Positions 11,720 through 22,122 of a DNA stretch of 64,000 nt are shown one piece after another; the stretch's first letter is position 1, and every line of letters starts with the position of its first letter. Where the stretch lies: NCBI GenBank assembly GCA_002049455.2, contig KV918990.1:62001-126000 (forward strand), written 5' to 3'. The DNA is from Porphyra umbilicalis (lineage: Eukaryota > Rhodophyta > Bangiophyceae > Bangiales > Bangiaceae). The notes beneath the pieces were generated by a model. The model searched no databases, was not told where the DNA came from, and saw nothing but the letters and a program-made list of their open reading frames with translations. A program made the position numbers and the translations under genes.

Positions 11720-12439
11720 CGGCGGCGGCGGTGGCACTGGCCGGCGCGGCGGCGACAGTGGTGGCGGCAGCGGCGGCAGCGGCGGCGGCGGCGGCGACGG
11801 CGGCGACGGCGGCGCCCCTCCTCCCCCCACCGGCGCCGCCCGCCTCGCCGCCGCCTACCTCGCCGCCCTCGAGGCGCACCCCCTGCGCGTCAAGGCGGCG
11901 ACCGCCGCGACCGCCGCCGCCGCCGGGGACGTGGTCGCGCAGCGGCTCGAGGCCCCCCCCCCCCCCCCCGGGAGCCCCCCCCCCCCCCGGGGGCCTTCCT
12001 GCCCACCCTCGCCCCCCGCCGCGTCGCCGCCCTCGCCGTCGTTGCCGCCGCGTTGACCACCCCCGCCTTTCACTACCTGTACGAGGCGCTCGAGGCGGTC
12101 GTGCCCGTCGCCGGGGCGCGGCGCAACGTGTGGATTCAGCTCGGCGTCGACCAGCTCGTCGCGGCGCCGCTCTACCTCGCCGCCTTTTTCCCCGCGTTTG
12201 GCCTCCTCGCGGGGCGGCCGCTCGCCGAGGTGCTCGCGCAAACGCGGCGGGATTACGTGCCGAGCCTCCGCGTCACGTACGCGGTGTTTCCAGTCTTTCA
12301 GTGGGCGAGCTTCACCTACCTGCCCCCGCCGCTGCGGGTCGCGGCGGTGAATGTGGTCGACCTCGGGTTTAACGCGGTGCTGTCGTATATGGCCAACCGG
12401 CCGGGGGGGGGGAAGGGGGGGGGGGGGGGGGGGGGTTGA
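11354..12439 (+). CDS. Mpv17/PMP22-family membrane protein, frames broken at homopolymers
   Basis: The family comprises small four-helix proteins of peroxisomal, mitochondrial or plastid membranes. The family's GD-x-x-x-Q signature is at 11926-11943 (GDVVAQRLEA), after AYLAALEAHPLRVK. The second half at 12053-12439 reads FHYLYEALE, then GVDQLVAAPLYLAAFF, then the C-terminal FQWASFTYLPPPLR and LSYMAN motifs. A start at 11354 gives an Ala/Arg-rich organelle-type leader. The leader, the GD region and the C-terminal half lie in three different frames. The last switch falls in the C runs near 11953-11990, and the first probably in the G runs near 11588-11663. Either the run lengths are miscounted or very short introns lie there; the protein looks otherwise intact. 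It is convergent with the cyclophilin-like gene ending at 12972. Confidence 0.78.
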
Positions 12440-12971
12440 GGGGTAGGGGGGGTGGGGGGGAGTGGGGGGGGGGTGGGGGGGGGCGCCGTGGCGCCCGTGG
12501 GAGCGCGGCGGCCCCCAGCGGTGAGGTCGACCCGTGGCGCCGCCGTCGCCGTCGCGACCGTGCGCGGCGCGCAGCCGCCGACGGCGACGCGTGGGGTGGC
12601 TCACCACCCCATGCGCCGGGGCGGTGGTAGCGTTGCCGCGGTGCGCGGTGCCCCCGGTCGGGGCGCGAGCCGACCGCGCCGCTGCTGCGGGGGCGTGCAC
12701 CGGCCGCCGCCACGGGCGGCGGGGGAGTGCGTGCTTGCAGCCACGACCCCGCGCGCTCGTCGGGGGGCAGCGGGGCAACCTTTTGCTCGCCGCCCTGGGA
12801 GGGGGGCGGTGGGGGGGAGTAGAAAAAAAAAAGTGTTACTCGGCGCGCTTGGCCCAATCCGACGCGCGTTCGCGGCGCCGCGGCCACCATCGTCCGCCCA
12901 CCCCCGCCGCCCCCCAGTCGCACACTGCAGGTCCCCGCGCCCCCCCCCCCCCCACCCCCTACGCGGCGCCC
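12440..12971. other. convergent spacer between Mpv17 and cyclophilin genes
   Basis: This 532-base 3'-3' spacer has long G and C runs. I see no gene or structured element in it. Confidence 0.5.
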
Positions 12972-14068
12972 TCACAGCACCCCACACTCGGTGACGGCAA
13001 CCTTGAGCAGCGGCTTCTCCTCCGTCATGACCTTTGCCCTCGAGTCCCCAATGGCCTTGCCGACCTTTTTGAACCCGTCCCGCATCGTCTTTTGGTTGAC
13101 GGCCACGCCCTCCACGGCCTTGACGACGTCCCACCCGTCGAGGATGCGGCCAAAGACGAGGACGTCGGGCTCGCCCTCGGCTCCCGCCGCCGCCGTCGCC
13201 GTCGCCGCCGCCGGCGCGCCGCCGACATTGACGCGCCACTCAAACGCCCCCCCCCCGACGGCCCCGCCACCGACCCCGGCGCCTCCTTCAACGCGTTGGC
13301 GTCATTGTTGAGGGGCACCTCCACCCCCACTTCCGCGCGCTGCGGCGTGCCCGGCAGCTGGTTGAGCGCGTCGATTTGGACGACGCGCCCGAAATCGAGG
13401 CGGTCCCCCTTGCGCACCCGCCACACCGTCGAGTACTTGTAGCCGACGGTGCGGCCGCCGCGGCCGCGGAGGGTGCCCCCCACCAGCGCCTTGAAGGTCG
13501 CCACCGTGGCGGGCGCGTCGCGCCCAAAGAGGCCGACGGTGAGGCGGCCGGCGGGCTTGCCCCCAATCGCCACGTCAAAGTAGACGCGGTCCGTGACGGC
13601 CGCCGCCGCGAGCGCGTCGGCGGGGGACACGGGCGCGGCGGGGGTGGGCGCGGCCGCGGCCGCCGCGGCCGCCGCGTCCGCCTCAGCGTCGGCGGCGGGG
13701 GTGGCAGCGGCGGCCGCCGCCGCCGCCGACGTGGCCGGCGCCGCCGCGGCGGGGGCGGTGGCGGCGACGGCGCCGCCAATGGCGCCGGCGGTCGCCGCCG
13801 AGTCCCCCGTCGGCCCGTCGGCGGCCAGCGCCGGGAGCACCGCCGCCGCCGCCGACGCCAGCGGGAGGAGGGCCACGAGCGGCAGCACCGCCCGTCTCGT
13901 GGGGGCCCCCGGCCGCGCGGGGACTGCCGGCGCGGGGGAGGGCGCCGGCGGCGAGCCGGGTGCGGGCGCGTCACGGGGGGGCGGGGCCGCCGCCATGGCC
14001 ACCCGCGCCGCCGCGGGCGGCCGCCTGTGGACCGGCAGCGCCGCGGCGGGCACAAACGCCGGCGCCAT
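12972..14068 (-). CDS. thylakoid-lumen cyclophilin-like protein, frame broken at C10
   Basis: The reading frame starts MAPAFVPAAALPVHRR, a plastid transit-type leader. A second targeting segment follows, TRRAVLPLVALLPLA ending ALA, whose twin Arg suggests Tat import to the thylakoid lumen. After an Ala-rich linker comes a cyclophilin fold: VYFDVAIGGKPAGRLTVGLF, then APATVATFKALV, YSTVWRV, LNNDANALKEAPGSVA and, in the next frame, VLVFGRILDGWDVVKAVEGV through to the stop at 12972. The frame change coincides with a run of ten C at 13254-13263, so a miscounted run is the simplest explanation. The usual peptidyl-prolyl isomerase site (FHR...QGGD) is replaced by YSTVWRVRKGD, so catalysis is doubtful. 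A scaffolding or assembly role, as for other lumenal cyclophilins, is an inference. Confidence 0.83.
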
Positions 14069-14523
14069 GGCCGCGGCGCGACGGCACGGCGGCGACGCGC
14101 GGGGGCGGTGGCGGCGGAGGGGGGGGACCGCCCAATGGCCGCCGCAGCGCCGGGGGGAGGACGCCAGCGACGCCGGCGGCGGTCCGCGGCGGGCGGCGGC
14201 GGCGGCACCGACCACGCGGCGGGACGGCGGCACCGACCAGTGGGGGGCGGCGGCACCGACCAGTGGGGGGCGGCGGCACCGACCAGTGGGGGGCGGCGGG
14301 GACGCGGCGGCGGACGCGCGCCCACGCCGGCCACGACGGGCAAACCACCCGCACCGCGTCGGGCGCACCCCACACCCCCCCCTCCCTCTGCCGATGCCGT
14401 GGGCGGCCCGCCTTGGAGATCCTCGAGATGGGCCGCACCGCGCGCTCCCCGACCCGACCGACCAGAGCGGGGAGGGCGCCAGAGTTTCGACTCAAGTTTC
14501 GGCCTAGTATCTCGGGGAAAGCG

Positions 14524-14572
14524 ACCCACGATGAAAAGTGGGCTACAAGTCATCGTGGGTGGGGCTACAAGA
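14524..14572. repeat. hairpin with GTGGGCTACAAGTC motif
   Basis: ACCCACGATGA (14524-14534) is the exact inverse of TCATCGTGGGT (14550-14560). The loop contains GTGGGCTACAAGTC (14538-14551), and a second partial copy GGGGCTACAAG follows at 14561. The same 14-mer occurs at 43816-43829 just inside the left end of element 2, with an inverted copy and a further partial copy close by. Confidence 0.65.
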
Positions 14573-14577
14573 GATCG

Positions 14578-14765
14578 TGGGGGCTCTCTGGGGGGGTGTG
14601 GGGGGGGGGGGGGGGGGTGTCCTGGGGGGGTTTCTGGGGGGGGGGGGGGGGGGGGTGCTGGGGGGGTTTTGGGGGGGGGGGGGGGGGGGCGTCCCGTGGT
14701 GGCTTCTGGGGGGGGGGGGGGGGGACGCTGGGGGGCCCTCGCTGGGGGGGGTCCTCTGGGGGTGG
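14578..14765. repeat. G-tract block with quadruplex potential
   Basis: About 190 bases consist almost wholly of G runs of 6 to about 19, separated by short T/C-containing spacers. The block lies between the cyclophilin promoter side and the C-rich array upstream of the 881-aa gene. Confidence 0.7.
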
Positions 14766-15039
14766 TCTGCAGGGGTGAATTGGGGTGCGTCGTACCGTGG
14801 CAATTCTCTCTGCGGACAGCTGTTCGGTGACGAGCAGGACGTAGGCGCTCACGTTTCGTTTCGTTTTGCACATCATCACATGGCATCACAAGTGTCCCTG
14901 TGGACATGGCACCTCGGCCATTGACTTCGTGCGCCCTGCGGCTCTTCGCTGGTGACCTCCGCCGTTGACTGGGCCCGCGCTTCGCGTTGTGCGGCTCCTC
15001 CGTGGCGGCTGTCGGCGGCACGCGCCACCTCGCTGCCCG

Positions 15040-15500
15040 CCCCCCCCGTTGTGTGCCCGCCCCCCCCGTTGTGTGCCCGCCCCCCCCGTTGTGTGCCCGC
15101 CCCCCCCGTTGTGTGCCCGCCCCCCCCGTTGTGTGCCCGCCCCCCCGTTGTGTGCCCGCCCCCCCCGTTGTGTGCCCGCCCCCCCCGTTGGGAGCGCGCC
15201 CCCCTAGTTGGGAGCCCGTCCCCGTTGGGTACGCGCCCCCCCGGGTTGGTGCGCGCCCCCCCCAGTTGGTGCGCGCCCCCCCTTTGTGTCCCCGCTGCCC
15301 CCGTTGGGTTCCCGCCGGCCCCGTTGGGAGCCCGTCCCAGTTGGGTGTGCGCCTCCCCCGGTTGGTGCGCGCCCCCCCGCTGTTTCCGTGCCGCCCCCGT
15401 TTTGTGCCCGCCCGCCCCGTGGGAGCCCGTCCCCGTTGGGTCCGCGCCCCCCCCTTTTGGTGCGTGCTCCCCCCGGTTGGTGCCCGCCACCCCCGCACCG
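15040..15500. repeat. 20-bp C-rich tandem array
   Basis: At least seven near-perfect copies of CCCCCCCGTTGTGTGCCCGC run from about 15040 to 15190. They are followed by diverged 15-22-bp relatives (CCGTTGGGAGC, CCGTTGGGT and CCGGTTGGTGCG types) up to about 15500. The array ends about 90 bases before the start codon at 15586. It is open in frame but I do not think it is translated. Confidence 0.75.
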
Positions 15501-15585
15501 CTTGACGTCCGCTCCTCTGCCGATTGCTCTCCTGGTTTGCCGACCTCCCCCAACGTGGGCACGGCGGTTCGTACAACCGGCAACG

Positions 15586-18231
15586 ATGGAGCCCGCGAGC
15601 GAAGCGCACGACCTCGGTGGCGTCATGGGTGGTAAGCTCCTCTCTCTTGGTTTTACTGGCACCCAGTCCATGAGGGCACTCGTTGCTGCTGGGAATGAGG
15701 CCGTGGCGGCCGTGAAGCGCTTAGATACTTTGATGGCGTCGACTCGGGGGGCTGCACACTTCTTCGTGACGCGACTGGTTGAGCGTGGGGACGAGGAGGT
15801 GAAGGACCGGTTGCTTTGGACCCCGCTGTACGACCGGCCTGGCGTGGTGGACCCTAATGACGACTTTTGCCGGAGCGCGGTCAACCTACTCGTACCTCAC
15901 GCCTACAAGCATGCTCGGCTCTCCCGCCTGGCCCAAATGAACGCCGCAATCATGTCTACGAAGCACGGCATCACTCCCATGGCTGTGGTTTCTGATGAGG
16001 CCGGAGCTGGAGCGGACGCAGCTGCCAATGATGTCGTCCTCGGCGATGGAGCCGCGCGGGATCGCTCATCCCTTGGCCCACCTACAACAGCAGCACTTCC
16101 AGCTGCAGCAACGCAAGCAACACCAGCACCAGCAGCAGCGGCGGTAGCGGCACCGGCTCTACATTCATCTCCGGCACAAGCTTCCTTGCCTGCTGAAGCT
16201 GCGACGTTGGCGGCAGCAGCAGCTAGAGCATCTCGTACTCCAGGTACGCCGACGGCGGGCTCTCCCTCATCAAGTGCGGCGGCGGGCGGGGCAAGCGCAG
16301 ACGCGCACCGGACGTCGTCTGCTAACGGCGCGCCGTCAAGTCATGCGGCTGCTGCCTCTGGACCGCGACGTGGAGGTACCTCGCCTGCTCCACCATCCAC
16401 GACAGCATCCACGACGGGTACCCCACTTGCTGGTCTGTCTGTTGCGGCTGCTGCAGGTGCGTCAGCGGCAGCTGCTACGTTGGCGCGTGCTGCTACGCCC
16501 TCGCCCGCCATGACGCCCAAGACCGTGGAGGCGGCCAACTACGGCAAGATCTTCAGCAAGAATATGCCGGCCGTCGTCAAGCCCAGCGCCGCGGCGCTAG
16601 AGCTCGTCAAGCGCTTCTGCGACAAGTCCAGGGCACACTCGGGGGGGGCGGCGGTCTTAAAGATGGCGTCGAAGTGGTGCATCGTCGCGTTAATGCTGGC
16701 TCTGCGCAAGGAGGGCATCATCCCGCACGGGACGGAGCTGAAGAATGACAATCGGCGGCACCTGATGCTGGCTTTGCGCTCGCGGTGGTGGCCGTGTTGG
16801 GAGTCCCCGCTTCGTTCGGACGCGGGCTCCGTGCCACCTCTAGGAACGGCTGCAAACCAGGACGGCACCGCCAAGGCGATGCGGTTCACAGTTTGGGCTG
16901 CCCGTGTCGACACGAGCGCCGTGCGTGCCACATTCCCGGCGGACAAGATGGGCTCCCTGGGGTGGGACAGCAGCGTCATCACGCTGAAGTCGCTGGCCCG
17001 CGCGCGTGACCACTCCGTCCCGACCAATATTGCCGCTCTTCTATTGCTGGCGGTGCAAGAGAAGAACATCTTCCTGCCCATTTTGCGCTCGTGCGCTGAG
17101 CACGACTGGTCAACCCTGTTTGCAGTGAAGAGGGGAGCGACGTCGCGGAGCACGGCCGGTCTGTTTGGGCCTGCTGCTGTGGATGCGTCCTCGGTGGCGC
17201 CCCGCCCTTTTCCTGGCGCCGACTCGGTTGAGATGGACGGCGAGTCGACGGCCAGTGGCGCTGAAGGTGGACTACCACGGTCCGATTCGTCCACTGCCGG
17301 AGCGCCCCCTAGCAGTGCCGGACCGCCTCTGGCACTTGCTCCTTCGCCGTCAGCACGTCCAAGCCCCCCTCCTCCAGCGCAGCGTGCTCTTCCCAGCGGC
17401 GGTGGCCGACCTTCTCTATCTTCCTCGCCTCCTCCATCAGTGTTGCAGAGTGCTGCACTACCACCGGCTACGCTTCCCAGTGGCAGCCGTCTGCCGCCAT
17501 CGGCATCCCCACCTCCACCGTCGGCACGACCGAGTCGCTCGCCTCCACCACCAACCGCTTCCCCGCCCCGTACTCGTCAACCTCCTCCGTTGTCAAACAC
17601 GACTCGGCAAGCACCCTCATCGACATCAAGTGCTAGCCATAACGTACCATCAAGCAGGGGAACAAGCTCGGCCGAGGGCGAGGGGGGCGGAGCTGCAGAG
17701 GAGCTCGTCGACGACGTCTTAGATGACGCCCTGTCAATGCTCTGCGAGGCCAGACGGCAAGAGGACGCTGCCGCCGGCGGTCACGCCGGCGCCCCTAGCA
17801 CGGACGCCGCCTCGGCGCACGGAGCTGGTACGACAAGCGCCCCGAGCTCAAGACCTGGGGGTGCTGTAGGTGCGGAAGTACTCGTTGCGGCCGTCGTGCA
17901 GCTCGGGGCGCCCGGCCCGCTTGCTCGCGTAAATGCTGCAGCATCAACCATTGCCGCAGCGAGCCCTGGCGTGCCGCCCCGCCGGGCGTCTCAAGCGATC
18001 CGTCTTGGCACGCCGCCTGCTCCTCTCGGCCGGGGTGCCGTCGACCGCCGCCAAGCAACCGACGGCTCATCAACACCGGCTCCTGGCTCGTTTCCTGTCC
18101 GAGTTGCTCTTCCGCCAACCCCACCGAGGCCTGCGCCTTCTGCACTCGCGTCGAGACGCACTTCTCCTCGACGCGGCTTGCTTGACCCCAGGGGGTCAGA
18201 GAACCCAAACAAGAGGGCAAGACGGTCATGA
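15586..18231 (+). CDS. unrecognised 881-aa protein, probably mobile-element associated
   Basis: One intact frame. I chose the ATG at 15586 because the open frame upstream is only the C-rich array. Residues 1-140 are a helical segment (MEPASEAHDLGG, then QSMRALVAAGNEAVAAVKRL). About 140-310 are Ala/Ser/Pro-rich linker. About 310-535 form a second folded region with MASKWCIVALMLALRKEG and HLMLALRSRWWPCW. The rest is Pro/Ser-rich and ends in a basic NPNKRARRS, a likely nuclear localisation signal. The layout (helix, linker, core, low-complexity tail) resembles that of the two transposon accessory proteins, but I see no reliable alignment with them. Nearby mobile genes are a PIF1 helicase on the same strand 2.2 kb downstream and the KDZ-like transposase beyond it. 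Function unknown. Confidence 0.6.
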   Translation: MEPASEAHDLGGVMGGKLLSLGFTGTQSMRALVAAGNEAVAAVKRLDTLMASTRGAAHFFVTRLVERGDEEVKDRLLWTPLYDRPGVVDPNDDFCRSAVNLLVPHAYKHARLSRLAQMNAAIMSTKHGITPMAVVSDEAGAGADAAANDVVLGDGAARDRSSLGPPTTAALPAAATQATPAPAAAAVAAPALHSSPAQASLPAEAATLAAAAARASRTPGTPTAGSPSSSAAAGGASADAHRTSSANGAPSSHAAAASGPRRGGTSPAPPSTTASTTGTPLAGLSVAAAAGASAAAATLARAATPSPAMTPKTVEAANYGKIFSKNMPAVVKPSAAALELVKRFCDKSRAHSGGAAVLKMASKWCIVALMLALRKEGIIPHGTELKNDNRRHLMLALRSRWWPCWESPLRSDAGSVPPLGTAANQDGTAKAMRFTVWAARVDTSAVRATFPADKMGSLGWDSSVITLKSLARARDHSVPTNIAALLLLAVQEKNIFLPILRSCAEHDWSTLFAVKRGATSRSTAGLFGPAAVDASSVAPRPFPGADSVEMDGESTASGAEGGLPRSDSSTAGAPPSSAGPPLALAPSPSARPSPPPPAQRALPSGGGRPSLSSSPPPSVLQSAALPPATLPSGSRLPPSASPPPPSARPSRSPPPPTASPPRTRQPPPLSNTTRQAPSSTSSASHNVPSSRGTSSAEGEGGGAAEELVDDVLDDALSMLCEARRQEDAAAGGHAGAPSTDAASAHGAGTTSAPSSRPGGAVGAEVLVAAVVQLGAPGPLARVNAAASTIAAASPGVPPRRASQAIRLGTPPAPLGRGAVDRRQATDGSSTPAPGSFPVRVALPPTPPRPAPSALASRRTSPRRGLLDPRGSENPNKRARRS

Positions 18232-20430
18232 GTTGCATTGATACAAAAGTGTTCATTCATGTTCCTTTATTGACCTTGCACAGAGCATCCCCCATGGACG
18301 TGAAGAAGCACAGAGAGGTGCGCGTCTATATCAGATGCACGAAAAGAGGACGTATATATTATCTTGCCTATCACTCCCTTGTCGTCAGTGCGTCACGTTC
18401 CTGTTGCCACGACTGCCCTTTTTACTACCGCGCCACGTACAATTCGCAGGCGGCGCAAGAGCCAGCCGTGCCGCTCGTGGCGGCGTTTTAGCCCATTTCG
18501 GCGCGGGAGGGGCGCGCCGGCCGCGCCCTACGCGCCTGACGCGTCACCGGCCGCGCCGCCGCAGGGGCGGCTGGCGTCCCGTGCACCTGATTGCGCGGGC
18601 GGGCTGGGACCCCAGTGCAGGCGTGACAGGCCTGTACGGGCGTCGTCTCTGCCGCGACGTCCTGCTTGGCAGCCGTGGGGATGCCCACTTCAAGTTCAAG
18701 CAGGAGGAGAAGGGGGGGACGACAGTGCGGGTGGTATGGAGAAATGTTAGACGGCGGAACCGCGAAGGCACACAACTGCGTACGGTAGCGAGACGACGGT
18801 TGCGTCTAGGCGTAGGTGTATGAAGGCATCTCCAGCCCACGAGAAAACCGCACGGACGCCAAAACCAGGCGACCTGTCCCAAGCAAGAGACATGCTCGAA
18901 AGGTTGGGAGGTCAGTGCGGGGGTGACCACACAGTTAGCAGGAGGGATTGGACCTACGTACCAGTCAGCACGTACACTCCAAGGAGAGAGCAAATAGGGC
19001 CGCCGGAAGCGTTGGCAGCCACTGTGACAAGTGTGAGACGCCGCGAGGGCGAGCGGGACGACGGGGGGTGTCGTCAGCTGCGGGCTGCGGGGCGGGAAGC
19101 GTGCCTCGTGGTCACAGTGGAGAACATTGAGCGGTGAGTATGGCTGCAGCTTTCAGCACCGCGCCGGACCTTCCACAAAACAGCACAAGCGCCTCGTCAT
19201 TTGGACAGGACAAGGCGCGTCCGTGAGCCCATCCACGTGGGAGAAGGGCTCCCTGGCGATCGGGCGTTGGGGCTCTGACCGGGCGGAAAGGCCTCGCGCG
19301 CGCGCTGTGAGGACTCAAAGTAGCACCCTTGCATCTCACACATTGCCGGCAAGACCTGGTCGAGGTCCTCATAACGGGTCGAGTCGATGCGCTACAGCCG
19401 GGTGGCACACGCGCTCGGGACGGCAAATCGACGCGCTCGCGCCTCCGACCCGCCGCTGACTGGGGCGTCATGATCTGGCCTGCTGTCACCACAGCGTAGC
19501 GATCGAGACTGCAACTGACCGCGACGGGCCCTGGCACTGCCCCCTGCTAAAAGGATGGCAGCGAGCCCCTGCCTCCATCCATGATTTTTGACAGATGAAC
19601 AGACAGGTACACGTGATCAGATTCTGTCGCGTGACGGTTCGCCAGGGACCGCTCCGCACAGCAGAAGCTCCAGTTGAGGGACTGAAACACGTATCTCTTG
19701 AGACAGTGCGTGTTCGGTGCTGTGCCGGGGCGTCTGCTTTCTCCGCAAGACCAAGGGGCCCAGCCAGCCACACGCTTGGCAATTATAGCCGTAGACGTAG
19801 CTAGCCTCTCTGGCAGCTACGTGGTTGCAGCGGGATGCCCGCTAGGTACCCGCTGAATAAAAGCGGGCAACGCCTCAGAAGGCAACCCCCATCGGGCTGC
19901 GTGCAGCCCCACGACTGCTGACCGTGCCACTACAGACACTGGAGTAGAAGGAACCTGGAAGCCGGCAGCAAACGGGGTGACTGGCATGTTTGGAGCTGAG
20001 CAGGGCCTCCCCACGCAGCGCTTTGGAGGATGGCCGGCATGCGCTCAGCCGCCCTGCGGCTGATCCGGTGTTTCCGCCGTTGGGGGCCGTTTCGAGCACT
20101 CCCAAACAAATCACGTCGAGATCTTCGAACTGTAAGACCCTTCCGACGCTGCCTGTGATCAGTGTCGATTGTGAGGCACCTGTGTGGATTCTGAGGGCAT
20201 CCTGCCTCGAAACAGCCTGTGGCGGTCACCTCCGCAGCTGTACGCGCGCCCCCCGTGACCAGGTTCCGCTGTGGCACGGCGCTTGGCCGCACCGTGCAGC
20301 CCCGCAGCCGTGTGCTCAGGCTCTCCCACACCCCCTTCGGCATCGCGCCTCGAAGTCCAACACCCGGTCACCCTTCGCGGCCCCCCCTTCCCCGAGCCCC
20401 TCCCTGTACCTGTGCACGCCCCAGCCCGAC
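18232..20430. other. spacer, no gene seen
   Basis: 2.2 kb of mixed composition, less GC-extreme than the host islands. Short open frames occur on both strands without recognisable domains. No long tandem repeat or RNA gene was recognised. Confidence 0.45.
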
Positions 20431-22122
20431 ATGGAAGTGGCCAAGCGCCCGCGGTCGGCCTCGTCCCTGGGCTGGTTGGCCATCCGCAAGGGTACCAAGT
20501 CGCTTGTGGCCAGCCTGTCCAGTAGGACCGACATGAAGGAGGCGCTGCTCGTTTTGAGCGACGACGACGGCGCCGACTGCGTCGCTCGGGGTTTCCGCAC
20601 GGCCGAGGAGGGTGAGTCGTGGGTTAGCTCGGTTTCTACCTGCGTCGTGGTCAACGCGGACGGTCCTGGGCACCCTTCCACATCCCCATTCTCCTCCCAG
20701 GAGGAGACGGACCCGTTTTCTCTGCCCGTCGCGCTGCTGCCGCCCGCCACCACGTCCTCAACGCGCCTGTCCGGTTCTACCAATTTCGGCAAGCTGGCAT
20801 CCGCCATCCTGTGTAGCGGGCGGCACGCGTTCATTACGGGCGGCGCGGGGGTCGGCAAGACAACGCTGCTGCGTTTGCTGCGAGCCACCCACAAGGCCGA
20901 CGGCGGGGATCCGGCGTCGTTTGCTGTTGTCGCGCCGTCCGGCGTGGCCGCCCTGTCGGCCGGCGGCGTGACGTGTCACTCCTTTCTTGGCCTCACGCCC
21001 AAGGACGTGAGGCACACGCACAACCCCGACGCCGAAGCCCAGCGACTCGTCGATGCGGGTGTTCTCAAGGGACCAGCAGCGGCACGCATCCTGGGGTTGA
21101 GCGTCATCTGTATTGACGAAGTTTCCATGGTGTCGGGCACGTTCTTCTCTCTCATGATGTCGATCATCTCCCTTGTGCGCCAGAAAGCCGGCGCGTGCAT
21201 GCCGCAGGTGTTGACTATTGGGGACTTCTACCAGCTTCCCCCCGTGCGGCCGCGGCACTTCCCGTACACCACCGTCGTCGACTGGGCGTTCAAGAGCGAC
21301 GCTTGGGCCAAGCTGTTCGACAACCAGTGCATTGAGCTCACCATCACGCACCGCCAGACGGACACATCATTCGCTAACATGTTGCAGCAGCTGCGCTGTG
21401 GCGTCATCTCCAAGGAGCTGCGGGCCGTCCTGCAGCAGAAAGTTGCCGAGAGCAAGGCTCGCGGCGACAAGGCGAGCGAGGCGACATTGATCTGCGCCCG
21501 TAAGGAGGACGCGCACGAGCACAACAGCACGCGCTTGGCGGAGCTCGGCAGGCAGCACGGCGGCGTCCGCGAGTACCGCTCGCTCGACCGCTTCTACCTC
21601 CACGGCGACGCTGGCAAGCGTGCCGGCCTCCGTGCGATGGACTCGGACCTGCATGTGCCGGCGTGCCTCAGGCTGGCGCTCTACAGCCGGGCTTCCTACT
21701 GCGGCGGCGGCCAGACCATGGCCGACGTCGGCATCGTCAACGGCTCTTCTGGCATCGTCGTCAAGTTTGACGAGAAGTCGGGCATGCCAGTCGTCCGCTT
21801 TGCTCTCCCCGGCGGCGACACAGCCAACATCCTGCTCGAGCCGACGGCTTTTGACATCCCCTCAGTCGCGGGCGGCACGCTGGCGTCCCGTGAGCAGCTG
21901 CCCGTGCACCTGTCGTGGGCCATCACGGTGCACCGTTGTCAGAGTGTGTCGTTGGACGAGGTGACTTTGGACTTGGGCAGGGCGTTTTGTCACGGCATGG
22001 TGTATGTAGCCCTCTCTCGTGTGCGCTCCCTTAATGGCCTGCGTGTGCTGTCGTTTGACGCCGACCGCATCATTGTTGAAGACACCGTGCATACCTTTTA
22101 TGCGGGTCTGAAAAGGCGGTGA
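20431..22122 (+). CDS. PIF1-family DNA helicase (563 aa)
   Basis: This is a superfamily 1B 5'-to-3' DNA helicase. Motifs read in order: Walker A GGAGVGKTT at residues 137-145 with K143; APSGVAA; Walker B CIDEVSM with D229/E230; motif III GDFYQLPPV; THRQTD; the SWAITVHRCQS motif; and VYVALSRVRSLNGLRVL near the C terminus. The set is complete and ungapped, so the enzyme is probably active. I chose the start at 20431 because the open frame upstream is low-complexity. The length is typical for a minimal PIF1 and there is no attached Rep or HUH domain, so it is not a standard Helitron protein. It stands between the unrecognised 881-aa gene and the KDZ-like transposase. It may be a mobile-element passenger or a dispersed host copy, and I cannot decide which. 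Confidence 0.87.
   Translation: MEVAKRPRSASSLGWLAIRKGTKSLVASLSSRTDMKEALLVLSDDDGADCVARGFRTAEEGESWVSSVSTCVVVNADGPGHPSTSPFSSQEETDPFSLPVALLPPATTSSTRLSGSTNFGKLASAILCSGRHAFITGGAGVGKTTLLRLLRATHKADGGDPASFAVVAPSGVAALSAGGVTCHSFLGLTPKDVRHTHNPDAEAQRLVDAGVLKGPAAARILGLSVICIDEVSMVSGTFFSLMMSIISLVRQKAGACMPQVLTIGDFYQLPPVRPRHFPYTTVVDWAFKSDAWAKLFDNQCIELTITHRQTDTSFANMLQQLRCGVISKELRAVLQQKVAESKARGDKASEATLICARKEDAHEHNSTRLAELGRQHGGVREYRSLDRFYLHGDAGKRAGLRAMDSDLHVPACLRLALYSRASYCGGGQTMADVGIVNGSSGIVVKFDEKSGMPVVRFALPGGDTANILLEPTAFDIPSVAGGTLASREQLPVHLSWAITVHRCQSVSLDEVTLDLGRAFCHGMVYVALSRVRSLNGLRVLSFDADRIIVEDTVHTFYAGLKRR

Larger units (their letters stand above)
14069..15585. other. repeat-rich spacer upstream of the 881-aa gene
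   Basis: No gene is called here. In order it holds: a 24-bp-type tandem repeat of GGCACCGACCAGTGGGGGGC at about 14225-14300; a hairpin with 11-bp arms (14524-14534 and 14550-14560) around the motif GTGGGCTACAAGTC; very long G tracts at about 14578-14765; and a 20-bp C-rich tandem array from about 15040 that decays into related units up to about 15500. Confidence 0.6.

Noticed and set aside
15208..15585. Upstream start of the 881-aa gene inside the C-rich array
   Set aside because: The translated array is a Pro/Arg/Val repeat and the array is plainly a DNA tandem repeat.
20431..22122. Helitron
   Set aside because: A PIF1 helicase is present but no HUH/Rep domain and no Helitron-type end (3' hairpin with CTRR) was seen.
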